Shown here piece after piece: positions 1-7,999 of a DNA stretch of 64,000 nucleotides. The number at the start of each line of letters is the position of its first letter. Positions within the stretch are counted from its first letter, which is position 1. The DNA comes from Faunimonas pinastri (GTDB lineage Bacteria > Pseudomonadota > Alphaproteobacteria > Rhizobiales > Afifellaceae), in the NCBI RefSeq assembly GCF_900110915.1, contig NZ_FOFG01000003.1:62001-126000 (forward strand), read 5' to 3'. The notes beneath the pieces are model-generated. The model saw only the letters and a program-made list of their open reading frames with translations. It had not been told where the DNA came from and ran no database searches. The translations under genes were made by a program, and so were the position numbers.

Positions 1-263
1 GCGAGCAGCAGCGGCAAGCCGAGCGACGCGAAGAGGATGACCGGGCGGCTTCCGACGCGGTCGAGGATCGCTCCCGACGCGGTGGAGAAGATCGCGACGG
101 CCAATTGGGCGACCGCGAATCCGGCCGACATCTGCGTTCGCGTCCAGCCCAGTTCCGCCAGCATCGGCTTGGAGAAGACGCCTAGTGTGAAAAGGTAGAT
201 CGGGGCGAAAGAGAACGTCAGTGCGATCAGGCAGCCGACCAGAACGGACCACTTATTGCGCAT
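1..263 (-). CDS. MFS transporter, N-terminal part (cut by window edge)
   Basis: The visible ~87 residues begin MRNKWSVLVGCLIALTFSFA and hold the first two to three membrane segments of a major facilitator superfamily permease. The loop after the second segment reads DRVGSRP, matching the MFS motif A region (D-R-x-G-x-R/K). The ATG at 263 is preceded on the minus strand by GGAGG at a normal distance. The gene is divergent from the GntR regulator at 523, and the shared intergenic region holds a putative GntR operator, so it may belong to the same aromatic-uptake regulon. Substrate cannot be told from this fragment. Confidence 0.85.
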   Translation of the reverse strand, partial: MRNKWSVLVGCLIALTFSFAPIYLFTLGVFSKPMLAELGWTRTQMSAGFAVAQLAVAIFSTASGAILDRVGSRPVILFASLGLPLLL

Positions 264-411
264 GCTAGCCTCCCGGTACGGCGGTCGCATGTGCCTGCCG
301 CACCGTGACCAGCTCTTGGCTCTCGAGGAGCTCTTGTCTGTCCGGCCGGGCAGCTCGATCAGCGGTCCAGGCAGGACATGTGTAAAATCGACGATAATAT
401 TTCGACTGTCA

Positions 412-425
412 AATGATCGATTATT
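412..425. promoter_or_regulatory. Putative operator of the GntR regulator (site 1)
   Basis: AATGATCGATTATT, a near-palindrome fitting AATNATCGATNATT, lies between the divergent MFS gene and gntR. The identical 14-mer recurs at 1235 and its reverse complement at 6794, all at promoters of the same catabolic region. It is inferred to be an autoregulatory site for the adjacent FCD-type GntR protein. Confidence 0.6.
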
Positions 426-522
426 TTTCGATGCTGTCGGTTTGGTGGTTTCAAGGAGCGTGATCGGCGCGATCGTCGATGCTAAGCTGCATCCGCCTCC
501 TGTCCGTTGAAGAGAATGACGC

Positions 523-1239
523 ATGCCATCTTTGATCACCTCCAGCGCGAAGGCCGGCAAGGAAACCCTGGCATCCGTCGTATACGACCAGCTGCGCCAG
601 GATATCCTGACGGTTGCCGTGCCGGCGGGCAGCAAGCTGAACATCCGGGAACTCTGCGAGCGCTTTTCCGTCGGGCTCAGTCCCGTGCGCGAAGCGCTGA
701 GCCGCCTGTCGATGGAGAAGCTCGTCAGTCAGGTGGATCACCGTGGCTTCACCGTCGCTCCCCTGTCGGAAGCCGACCTCGACGATCTCACCAGGGCGCG
801 CTGCGCCATCGACGGAATGGCCCTGCGGCAATCGATGGAGGCCGGGGAGGCAGCCTGGGAAGAACAGCTGCTGCTCTCCTATCACCGCCTGTCCAGGACG
901 CCGCGCTTCGGCGCGGAGGGAAGCCCGACCCGGAGTCCGATCTGGGAGGAGGCGCACCGCAATTTCCACCGTGCCCTGGTGGCGGGTTGCGGTTCGCGTT
1001 GGCTGGAAACCGTCAGCGGCCAGCTGTTCGAGGCTGCCGAGCGTTACCGCCATCTCGCCCGGCGCGGCGGCGCGACGAGGGTCAACGACGATGAACATCG
1101 TCCCATCATGGAAGCGGCACTGGCGCATGAGGTCGATCATGCGGTGGACCTGCTGTCGCGGCACTACGAACGGACGGCCGATCTCGTGAAGCTGGTGCTG
1201 CGCGATCCGGGAGCGACAAAGACCGTCGTTCCAAAATGA
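523..1239 (+). CDS. GntR-family transcriptional regulator, FCD subfamily
   Basis: A 238-residue protein with an N-terminal winged helix-turn-helix (about residues 15-80; LNIRELCERFSVGLSPVREA is the recognition region with the typical S-P-V-R-E-A-L signature). An all-helical FCD ligand-binding domain follows to the C-terminus. FCD regulators usually respond to small organic acids and mostly repress nearby catabolic genes. The gene stands between the MFS gene and the Liv-type transporter operon. A copy of the putative operator overlaps its own stop codon, and another lies in its promoter. The effector is unknown, but is expected to be an intermediate of the linked aromatic pathway. Confidence 0.9.
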   Translation: MPSLITSSAKAGKETLASVVYDQLRQDILTVAVPAGSKLNIRELCERFSVGLSPVREALSRLSMEKLVSQVDHRGFTVAPLSEADLDDLTRARCAIDGMALRQSMEAGEAAWEEQLLLSYHRLSRTPRFGAEGSPTRSPIWEEAHRNFHRALVAGCGSRWLETVSGQLFEAAERYRHLARRGGATRVNDDEHRPIMEAALAHEVDHAVDLLSRHYERTADLVKLVLRDPGATKTVVPK

Positions 1240-1248
1240 TCGATTATT
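1235..1248. promoter_or_regulatory. Putative GntR operator (site 2) overlapping the gntR stop codon
   Basis: AATGATCGATTATT is identical to the site at 412. It covers the TGA of gntR and lies about 215 bp before the start of the ABC-transporter operon. A degenerate second copy (AATAATCGATT) follows at 1264. It is inferred to control transcription of the transporter operon. Confidence 0.55.
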
Positions 1249-1464
1249 GTAAGAATATCTATAAATAATCGATTGCAATCCCGAATTGTCGGCTGCACAT
1301 TCCCGGTGTGGCGCGAGAGAAGCCGGTCAGGCTCGGTGCCATTTGAGGCGGTTCGGGGAGTGAGAACATGAAGCTGGACGGCGGATCGCTTGGAACGGCG
1401 TCGGGCTGCGTGCCGCGCGACGGTCGTTATTCCCCTCGCGCCTGGCTCTGACGGCGAGCCATCC

Positions 1465-2241
1465 ATGGCGCCGATCCTTTCGCTGCGCGGTGTGTCCAGA
1501 AGTTTCGGTGCGGTCGTGGTCGCTCGCGATCTCGACCTCGATCTGGCCGAGGGAGAAGCCCTTGGCATGCTCGGGCCGAACGGAGCGGGCAAGAGCACGC
1601 TGTTCGGGCTGATCACCGGGACGTTGTCGCTGAATTCCGGCACCATCTCCTTCGGCGGTCAGGACATCACGCATATTCCGGCCGCACAGCGCAGCCGCCT
1701 CGGCATGGCCCGATCCTTCCAGGTGCCGCAGCCTTTCTCCGGGATGACCGTTTTTGAAAATTGCGTCGCAGCCGGCGCTTTCGCCCGCAATCAGGCGGAA
1801 CGCGCCGTCTATGAGCGCGCAGCCTATGTCCTCGATCAATGCGGCCTGACGGCCAAGGCGAACGTCAAGGCCGGCACGCTGACGCTGCTCGACCGCAAGC
1901 GTCTGGAACTGGCGCGGGCGCTGACGACGCGGCCCAGATTGCTGCTTCTGGACGAGGTCGCGGGTGGGCTGAGCGAGCCGGAATGCGCCATCCTGATCGA
2001 GCTGATCAAGGACATCCGGACCACCGGCGTCTCGCTGATCTGGATCGAGCACGTCATCCACGCTCTGGTCGCCGTGGTGGACAGGGTCGTGGTGCTCGCC
2101 GGCGGCGTCTTCATTGCCGACGACACGCCGCAGCGCGCGATCCAGCACCCCAAGGTGGTCGAGGTCTACATGGGTATCCCGGCGAGCGAAGCCGCCGAGA
2201 CTGCCGCCGCCGGATCGGAGGGCCGTCATGTCCCTGCTTGA
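1465..2241 (+). CDS. Liv/Urt-type ABC transporter ATPase (LivG-like)
   Basis: A 258-residue ATPase for a branched-chain-amino-acid-type (HAAT) importer. Walker A is GPNGAGKST, and Walker B/D-loop is LLLLDEVAGGLSEPE. The signature region reads LLDRKRLELARAL, the non-LSGGQ variant common in LivG-like subunits. I chose the internal ATG at 1465 because homology begins there (APILSLRGVSRSFG); an upstream in-frame ATG at 1390 adds a non-conserved arginine-rich stretch. The gene overlaps the next ATPase by 14 nt. The linked pathway suggests an aromatic or carboxylate substrate rather than leucine. Confidence 0.88.
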   Translation: MAPILSLRGVSRSFGAVVVARDLDLDLAEGEALGMLGPNGAGKSTLFGLITGTLSLNSGTISFGGQDITHIPAAQRSRLGMARSFQVPQPFSGMTVFENCVAAGAFARNQAERAVYERAAYVLDQCGLTAKANVKAGTLTLLDRKRLELARALTTRPRLLLLDEVAGGLSEPECAILIELIKDIRTTGVSLIWIEHVIHALVAVVDRVVVLAGGVFIADDTPQRAIQHPKVVEVYMGIPASEAAETAAAGSEGRHVPA

Positions 2242-2926
2242 AGTCGACGCGATCGATACGTTCTACGGCGACTTCCAGGCCCTCTACGGCATCTCCATGG
2301 CGGTCGATGAGGGGCAGGTGGTCGCGGTGATCGGCGCGAACGGCGCGGGCAAGTCGACGCTCATGAAGTCGATCGTCGGCCTGCTTCATCCCGCGCGTGG
2401 TCGCATCCTGCTGGACGGCAGGCCGGTCGAAGGAATGCGGCCCTCCAAACTGGTCGCGCAGGGGATCGCGCTGGTGCCGGAGGGGCGACGGCTCTTCCCC
2501 TCGCTCAGCGTCGGCGAAAACCTGATGGTGGCGGGGCAGCTCGGCCGCCCCGGTCCCTGGACCATCGAGCGCGTCTTCGACCTCTTCCCGGTGTTGAGGG
2601 AGCGCCAGCACCAGCAGAGCACCTCGCTGTCCGGCGGCCAGCAGCAGATGGTGGCGATCGGCCGGGCGCTGATGTCGAACCCTCGACTGCTGCTCTGCGA
2701 CGAGCTGAGCCTCGGCCTCGCGCCCATCGTCGTCCGTGAGATCTTCGGGCGCCTGCCCGAAATCGTCGCGCAGGGCACCAGCATCGTCATCGTCGAGCAG
2801 GATGTCATGCAGGCCATGGCCGCGGCCTCGATGCTCTACTGCCTCCAGGAAGGACGGACCGTGCTGTCCGGCCCGCCAAAGAGCCTGACGGCGGATACCG
2901 TCCGGGCCGCCTATTTCGGAGTTTGA
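2228..2926 (+). CDS. Liv/Urt-type ABC transporter ATPase (LivF-like)
   Basis: A 232-residue second ATPase of the importer. Walker A is GANGAGKST, the signature is LSGGQQQM and Walker B is LLLCDELSLGLAP, all typical of LivF. The ATG at 2228 lies inside the end of the livG-like gene, so the two are probably translationally coupled. The pair LivF/LivG energises the permeases encoded just downstream. Confidence 0.9.
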   Translation: MSLLEVDAIDTFYGDFQALYGISMAVDEGQVVAVIGANGAGKSTLMKSIVGLLHPARGRILLDGRPVEGMRPSKLVAQGIALVPEGRRLFPSLSVGENLMVAGQLGRPGPWTIERVFDLFPVLRERQHQQSTSLSGGQQQMVAIGRALMSNPRLLLCDELSLGLAPIVVREIFGRLPEIVAQGTSIVIVEQDVMQAMAAASMLYCLQEGRTVLSGPPKSLTADTVRAAYFGV

Positions 2927-2930
2927 CCCC

Positions 2931-3794
2931 GTGGATTGGCTGAACACCATCGTGCAAGGCGTGCTTCTGGGCGGGCTCTATGCCCTCTTCGCGGCGGGCT
3001 TGTCGCTCATTTTCGGCGTGATGCGCCTCGTCAATATCGCTCACGGCGACATCATCGTGGTCACGGCCTACATGGCCTTCTTCACCACCCGGCTGCTCGG
3101 CATAGACCCGTTCACCGCGCTGCTGATCGTGGTGCCCCTGTCCGCGCTGGTCGGCTACCTCCTGCAGCGACTGCTCCTGAACCGGACGCTCGGGGAGGAC
3201 TTGCCACCGCTCCTCGTGACGTTCGGGCTTTCCGTGATCATCCAGAACGTCCTGCTGCTGCTCTTCAAAGCCGACAGCCACAAGCTCCAGATGGGCTCGC
3301 TGGAAGTGGCGAGCTGGATGCCGGTCCCCGGCCTCTACATCGGGGCGCTGCCGCTGATCCAGTTCTGCACCGCCGTGGTCGTCGTGGGCGGCCTCCAGGT
3401 CCTGTTCTACAGGACGCCGCTCGGCCGCGCCTTCCGCGCCACGTCGGACGATCCGGAAATCGCCCAGCTGATGGGTCTCGACAACCGGCATCTCTTCGGC
3501 ATGGCGATGGCGCTTGCCCTCGCGGTGGCCGCGATTGCAGGCACTTTCATCGCGATCCGGACGAACTTCGATCCCTTCGCCGGTCCTAACCTCCTGATCT
3601 TCGGCTTCGAAGCCATCATCATCGGCGGCCTCGGCAGCCTGTGGGGCACGCTCGCCGGCGGCGTGCTGCTCGGGGTCGCGCAATCCGTGGGCGGCGAGCT
3701 CAACGTGGCGTGGCCGATCCTCGCCGGCCACGTCGCCTTCCTCATGGTGCTGCTGGTCCGGCGGCAGGGCCTGTTCCCCAAGGTGATGGCATGA
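2931..3794 (+). CDS. Liv-type ABC transporter permease (LivH-like)
   Basis: A 287-residue hydrophobic inner-membrane permease with about eight predicted membrane segments. The N-terminal QGVLLGGLYALFAAGLSLIF and the following GVMRLVNIAHGD are the hallmark of LivH/UrtB. It starts with GTG four bases after the ATPase stop and overlaps the second permease by four bases (ATGA). It works with the LivM-like subunit and two ATPases to import a ligand delivered by a periplasmic protein, most likely the one at 10662. Confidence 0.9.
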   Translation: MDWLNTIVQGVLLGGLYALFAAGLSLIFGVMRLVNIAHGDIIVVTAYMAFFTTRLLGIDPFTALLIVVPLSALVGYLLQRLLLNRTLGEDLPPLLVTFGLSVIIQNVLLLLFKADSHKLQMGSLEVASWMPVPGLYIGALPLIQFCTAVVVVGGLQVLFYRTPLGRAFRATSDDPEIAQLMGLDNRHLFGMAMALALAVAAIAGTFIAIRTNFDPFAGPNLLIFGFEAIIIGGLGSLWGTLAGGVLLGVAQSVGGELNVAWPILAGHVAFLMVLLVRRQGLFPKVMA

Positions 3795-4822
3795 CCGTTC
3801 TCGAAGCGTCTTCGCCGCGCGCGATCTCGGTCCGGTTCTCCAACCGGTCCAGCCGGATCGGAATGCTGGTCGTCGCCGTCGCGCTGCTGTTCTGCGCGAC
3901 GGCGCCACTCTGGGCCGACCGCTCCTCGCTCCGTCTCTACGGGGAGATCTACACCTATGTGGCGCTGGCGAGCCTCTGGAACCTGCTGGCCGGCTATGCC
4001 GGGCTGGTCTCCGTCGGCCAGCAGGCCTTCGTCGGTCTCGGCGGCTACGTGCTGTTCCTGCTGGCGCTGAACAGCGGGCTGAACCCACTGATCGGCATTC
4101 CCATTGCCGGCTTGGTCAGCGGCCTGATCGCCATCCCCATCATCTTCGTGCTGCTTCGCCTGCGCGGAGCCTATTTCACCATCGGGTCCTGGGTCGTGGC
4201 GGAGATCTTCCCGCAGGTCTTCCAGCAGATCCCGGCGGTGGGCGGCGCATCCGGCATCAGCCTGCCGGCCGCCGTGGTGAAGTCGATCGCCGCCAGCCGG
4301 GATACGCGGGAATGGCTGATCTACTGGCTGGCGCTGGCCATGGCGGTGCTCACCATCGGCGCCATCGTGGCGCTCCTGCGCACCCGCTGGGGACTGGCGC
4401 TGGCCGCGATCCGCGACAACGAGCTCGCGGCGCGTTCCAACGGAATGGACGTGAACCGCACCCGTGTCGTTGTCTTCGTCGCGGCTGCCGTCGCAACGGG
4501 CATGGTGGGGTCGCTGATCTTCCTGCAGAAGCTGACGGTGACGCCGGTCGCCGCCTTCAGCATCAACGACTGGACGGTCAACATCATCTTCATCACGGTG
4601 ATCGGCGGCATCGGGCGTGTCGAAGGCCCGGTTATCGGCACGGCCGTCTTCTTCCTGCTGCGCCAGTTCCTCGCCGATTTCGGCAGCATCTACATCATTG
4701 TCCTCGGCGTCGTGGCAATCGCGATCATGCTGAAGGCGCCACGCGGTCTCTGGGGCTTTCTGGCCGACCGCTACGGCTGGCAGGTCTTCCCGCTGACACG
4801 GCGCGTGGTGTTCAGGAACTGA
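3791..4822 (+). CDS. Liv-type ABC transporter permease (LivM-like)
   Basis: A 343-residue permease with a short cytoplasmic N-terminus and then roughly eight to nine membrane segments. YVALASLWNLLAGYAGLVSV followed by GQQAFVGLGGYV is the LivM signature, and RLRGAYFTIGSW and GGIGRVEGPVIGT are also conserved. It is the last gene of the transporter operon. A perfect-stem terminator follows within 35 bp. The operon carries no binding protein; the probable partner is the Tat-exported protein at 10662. Confidence 0.9.
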   Translation: MTVLEASSPRAISVRFSNRSSRIGMLVVAVALLFCATAPLWADRSSLRLYGEIYTYVALASLWNLLAGYAGLVSVGQQAFVGLGGYVLFLLALNSGLNPLIGIPIAGLVSGLIAIPIIFVLLRLRGAYFTIGSWVVAEIFPQVFQQIPAVGGASGISLPAAVVKSIAASRDTREWLIYWLALAMAVLTIGAIVALLRTRWGLALAAIRDNELAARSNGMDVNRTRVVVFVAAAVATGMVGSLIFLQKLTVTPVAAFSINDWTVNIIFITVIGGIGRVEGPVIGTAVFFLLRQFLADFGSIYIIVLGVVAIAIMLKAPRGLWGFLADRYGWQVFPLTRRVVFRN

Positions 4823-4853
4823 TCGGTGCGGCCGCGGCGGAGCGGGGGCTAAA

Positions 4854-4890
4854 CGAAAGGGGCGGGGCATGATCTGCCCCGCCCCTTTCG
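4854..4890. terminator. Bidirectional Rho-independent terminator
   Basis: A 16-bp perfect stem (arms 4854-4869 and 4875-4890) with a 5-nt loop, very GC-rich, with A-rich and T-rich flanks. It sits between the convergent livM-like and dioxygenase genes and can serve both. Confidence 0.85.
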
Positions 4891-4916
4891 TCTTAAGGAT
4901 GGATAGTGGCCGGGGC

Positions 4917-5918
4917 TCAGGCTTCCTCGGCCAGATATTTCTCCAGCGTCATCGGGGTCGGCCGGACCGCCGTTTCGCGCACGGGCGTATCCTCGAAGGG
5001 GGTCGCCTGCTCGAACCAGCGACCGCGGGCGGGATAGCCCCAGGGGAACGAGACGGCGGGATCGGCCGGATCCCAGCGAACCGGCTCCAGCTCAAGGTCC
5101 AGAACCTGGTAATGGGTGTTGAACAGCTCCACCCGGTGCCCGTCCGGATCGCGGAAATAGACGAAGAGCGCATGGCCGGGACCGTGCCGGCCGGGGCCGC
5201 GTTCCACCTGCCGGCCAAAGCCGAGTTCGCCGGCGATGTCACAGGCGCGCAAGAGATGCTGCGTCTCCGGCACCATGTAGGCGAAGTGATGCAGCCGAGG
5301 CCCGTCGCCGTTGAAGAAGACGAGGTCGTGCGGGTTGCCCTTGCGCTGCAGGAAGACGGCGCGGATCTGCTCATCGTCCGGCCCGACATATTCGGTCAGC
5401 AGGAAGCCCAGATCCATGTAGAAATCCAGCGCCCCCCGCAGGTTCGGCGTCAGGAGCTGGTAATGGTCGATGCGGAGCGCCGACCCGCCGCGATGATGGT
5501 GAAAGCGGGTGATCTGGCGCGGCTCCACCGGCATGTGCGCGCAATATTCCATGCGGTTGCCGAAGGGGTCGGTGACGTGCAGGGTCAGGCCTTGATAGGG
5601 CACCTCCGCCCACTCGGCGGCGCAGCCGTGCCCGGCGAAATAGTCCCGGGCAATGCGGAGGTCATCCTCGGTGCGGACGCGCAGGCCGATCCGCGCGCAA
5701 CACGGCGCGTCCTTTGACTGCCGCAGGACGAGACTGTGGTGACAGGCCTCCTCGACGCCGCGCAGATAGAGCGCGTCGTCCGTCTGCAGCGTCACCACGA
5801 GACCGAGCACTTCTTCGTAGAACAGGCGGCTGGCGGCGAGATCGGCAACCGTCAGCACGACGTGGCTCGCACGGGTGATGTTGAAGGGCGGGTTCAGTAC
5901 GGGAGGGCGGAGCGCCAT
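4917..5918 (-). CDS. Extradiol ring-cleavage dioxygenase, VOC fold, homoprotocatechuate 2,3-dioxygenase-like
   Basis: A 333-residue type I extradiol dioxygenase with two vicinal-oxygen-chelate domains. In the C-terminal domain the likely Fe(II) ligands are H152 (DHYQL), H211 (RLHHFAY) and E264 (HRVELF). Their spacing (59 and 53 residues) is the same as that of H155-H214-E267 in homoprotocatechuate 2,3-dioxygenase. It should cleave a catechol next to the hydroxyl pair. It lies 12 nt downstream of the SDR gene in the same direction. The MhpA-like hydroxylase and FAH-family enzyme in the divergent operon would act before and after it. The exact substrate is not established. Confidence 0.85.
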   Translation of the reverse strand: MALRPPVLNPPFNITRASHVVLTVADLAASRLFYEEVLGLVVTLQTDDALYLRGVEEACHHSLVLRQSKDAPCCARIGLRVRTEDDLRIARDYFAGHGCAAEWAEVPYQGLTLHVTDPFGNRMEYCAHMPVEPRQITRFHHHRGGSALRIDHYQLLTPNLRGALDFYMDLGFLLTEYVGPDDEQIRAVFLQRKGNPHDLVFFNGDGPRLHHFAYMVPETQHLLRACDIAGELGFGRQVERGPGRHGPGHALFVYFRDPDGHRVELFNTHYQVLDLELEPVRWDPADPAVSFPWGYPARGRWFEQATPFEDTPVRETAVRPTPMTLEKYLAEEA

Positions 5919-5930
5919 GGTTGCGTTGCC

Positions 5931-6710
5931 TCAAACCAGGGAGGGATAGGAACCGCCATCGAGATGGAGGTTTTGACCGGACATGAAGCCCGCGAGATCG
6001 CTGCACAGGAAGGCGCAGGTGGCGCCGAACTCCTCGGGGCGGCCGAGGCGGCGGGCAGCGATGCTTTGCACCTGCTTTTCACGCGCCGCCTCGAAGGTGA
6101 TGTTTTCCCGCTGGGCCTGCGCCTTCGCCATGAAGATCTGGCGATCGGTATCGATGCGCTCGGGCAGCATGTTGTTGATCGTAACGTTGTAGCGCGCCAC
6201 GTCCAGCGAGATGGCCTTCATGGCCGCCGTGAGGCCGGCGCGCGGTGCGGATGAAAGGCTCATATGCGGGCGCGGCGTCGTCACCATCGCGGAGGTGATG
6301 TTGATGATGCGGCCGAACCGGCGCCCGATCATGCCGGGCAGCACGGCCTTGGTCAGCAGCAGCGGCGCGATCATGTTCTTCTCGAGCGCGACGGGCCAGT
6401 CCTCGTCCTGCGTGTCGAGAAACTGACGCGGCGACGGGCCGGCGCTGTTGTTGACCAGGATATCGGGATCGGGATTGGCCTCGACCAGCGCGTGCCGCCC
6501 TTCGGGCGAGGTGACGTCGCACGCGAGCCCGGTCGCCGAGCCCGGCGCGAAGCCGTTGATCTCCGCCACCGTCCGCACGACATCCGCTTCGTTCCGGCCG
6601 GTGATCAGCACCGTCACCCCTTCGCGGGCCAGCGCCTCGGCGCAGGCCTTCCCGAGCCCGCGGCTGGAACCGCATACAATAGCCGATCGTCCCTGCAGCT
6701 TCAGATCCAT
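5931..6710 (-). CDS. Short-chain dehydrogenase/reductase, atypical active site
   Basis: A 259-residue Rossmann enzyme. The cofactor loop reads CGSSRGLG instead of TGxxxGxG, and the NNAG motif reads NNSAGP. At the place of the catalytic YxxxK the sequence is SSAPRAGLTAAMK, so the Tyr is absent while the Lys is kept. This pattern belongs to the 'BKR-like' SDR subgroup known to depart from the canonical tetrad. The start at 6710 (MDLKLQGRSAIV) is chosen on homology; an in-frame upstream start runs into the operator and promoter. It is probably cotranscribed with the dioxygenase and divergent from the alcohol dehydrogenase. Substrate unknown. Confidence 0.85.
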   Translation of the reverse strand: MDLKLQGRSAIVCGSSRGLGKACAEALAREGVTVLITGRNEADVVRTVAEINGFAPGSATGLACDVTSPEGRHALVEANPDPDILVNNSAGPSPRQFLDTQDEDWPVALEKNMIAPLLLTKAVLPGMIGRRFGRIINITSAMVTTPRPHMSLSSAPRAGLTAAMKAISLDVARYNVTINNMLPERIDTDRQIFMAKAQAQRENITFEAAREKQVQSIAARRLGRPEEFGATCAFLCSDLAGFMSGQNLHLDGGSYPSLV

Positions 6711-6793
6711 GCCCGGTTCCGCTGATATGTCCGTCTGCCGGCCTTGTTTCCACCGACCTCGGCAGCAAGCCACAAGGGTCTGGACAATGCAAT

Positions 6794-6807
6794 AATAATC
6801 GATCATT
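6794..6807. promoter_or_regulatory. Putative GntR operator (site 3)
   Basis: AATAATCGATCATT is the exact reverse complement of the 14-mers at 412 and 1235. It sits in the 164-bp region between the divergent SDR/dioxygenase and dehydrogenase/hydroxylase operons, well placed to control both. Confidence 0.6.
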
Positions 6808-6822
6808 TTCCAAATAGCGGAT

Positions 6823-6836
6823 GATAATCGATCTAT
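6823..6836. promoter_or_regulatory. Second, degenerate GntR operator copy (site 4)
   Basis: GATAATCGATCTAT keeps the ATCGAT core and most of the flanks of the palindrome found at 6794, about 29 bp away (close to three helical turns). This spacing would suit cooperative binding by two dimers. Confidence 0.4.
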
Positions 6837-6874
6837 AACAAGGCCGCTGACCTGAGTTGAGGGAGCGAAACGCG

Positions 6875-7999
6875 ATGCGCATCACGGCTGCACTGGCCCG
6901 TGCTGTTTCTGCGCCGATGTCGCTGGAAGCGGTGGAGCTGGACGCGCCACGGGCGGACGAGGTGCTGGTCCGGCTGGTGGCGACGGGGATCTGCCACACC
7001 GACATGGCGATGCGGGATCACAAGATCTACCCGATTCCGCATCCGGCCGTTCTCGGTCATGAGGGGGCCGGCGTGGTGGAGCAGGTCGGCTCCGCGGTCA
7101 CCCGTGTCGCGCCCGGCGACCATGTCGTGCTGAGCTTCGGCTCCTGTGGAGCGTGCCCCGCCTGCGCGGACCATCGCCCGAGCTATTGCGAGCATTTCAA
7201 CGAATACAATTTCCACGGCACGCGCGGGGACGGCACCACGCCGCTGCACCAGCACGGCCAGCCGGTCAGCTTCTTCCAGGCGCAATCCTCCTTCGCCACG
7301 CGAACCGTTTGCTCCGAGCGGAGCGTCATCAAGGTTCCGCCCGAGGCGCCGCTCGATCTTCTCTGCCCGCTCGGCTGCGCGGTGCAGACGGGGGCCGGGG
7401 GCGTCATCAACTCGCTGGGTCTCGCAGCCGGCCAGTCGATTGCCATCTTCGGCACCGGTTCGGTCGGGCTCTGCGCGCTGATGGCGGCGAAGATGCTCGG
7501 CGCGGGAACGATCGTCGCGATCGACCGCAGCGACGAGCGCCTCGCCTTGGCCCGGCGTCTCGGCGCGACCCACACCGTGAACACGGATCATGAGAGCGTG
7601 CCCGACGCGATGCGGCGCATCTCGGCCGCCGGCGTGGATTACACGTTCGAGACCACCGCCAACATGGCCCTGCTGCGGCAGGCGACCGAAATCCTTGCCC
7701 GGCGAGGCGTCTGCGGCTTCGTCGGCGGCATTCCGGCGGGAACCGAGGTCACGCTGGACGTGGAGCACATGATGACGGGCGGGCGGACATTTCGCGGCAT
7801 CATCCTGGGCGACAGCGATCCGCAGGACTTCATTCCCCGCATGGCGGAGGCGATCGTCTCCGGTGCGTTCCCCATCGGTGAGATCGTTACGCGCTATCCG
7901 TTTTCGCAGATCAACAAGGCGATTGCGGACAGCCTGTCGGGAGAGACGGTCAAGGCGGTGCTTATGTTCGATACGGCCACCACGGAGGCCGCGGCATGA
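6875..7999 (+). CDS. Zinc-dependent alcohol dehydrogenase (aryl-alcohol dehydrogenase-like)
   Basis: A 374-residue medium-chain dehydrogenase. The catalytic zinc site is visible as GICHTD and GHEGAG, and the structural zinc lobe as CGACPACADHRPSYC. The NAD-binding loop is FGTGSVG followed by an acidic residue (AIDRSDER), favouring NAD over NADP. The start at 6875 follows GGGAG at a normal distance. The protein should oxidise an alcohol such as a benzyl-type side chain to the aldehyde. It is the first gene of the operon that continues with the hydroxylase, with a 4-nt ATGA overlap. Confidence 0.88.
   Translation: MRITAALARAVSAPMSLEAVELDAPRADEVLVRLVATGICHTDMAMRDHKIYPIPHPAVLGHEGAGVVEQVGSAVTRVAPGDHVVLSFGSCGACPACADHRPSYCEHFNEYNFHGTRGDGTTPLHQHGQPVSFFQAQSSFATRTVCSERSVIKVPPEAPLDLLCPLGCAVQTGAGGVINSLGLAAGQSIAIFGTGSVGLCALMAAKMLGAGTIVAIDRSDERLALARRLGATHTVNTDHESVPDAMRRISAAGVDYTFETTANMALLRQATEILARRGVCGFVGGIPAGTEVTLDVEHMMTGGRTFRGIILGDSDPQDFIPRMAEAIVSGAFPIGEIVTRYPFSQINKAIADSLSGETVKAVLMFDTATTEAAA

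Noticed and set aside
384-404. AT-rich stretch ATCGACGATAAT before the 412 operator as another GntR site
   Set aside because: It lacks the ATCGAT core and symmetric flanks of the other sites.
451-1278. Long minus-strand open frame opposite gntR, and similar long antisense frames across the window (for example 16353-19151 plus, 9378-11969 minus)
   Set aside because: They lie wholly opposite genes with clear families, have arginine/histidine-rich compositions typical of high-GC shadow frames, and show no motifs.
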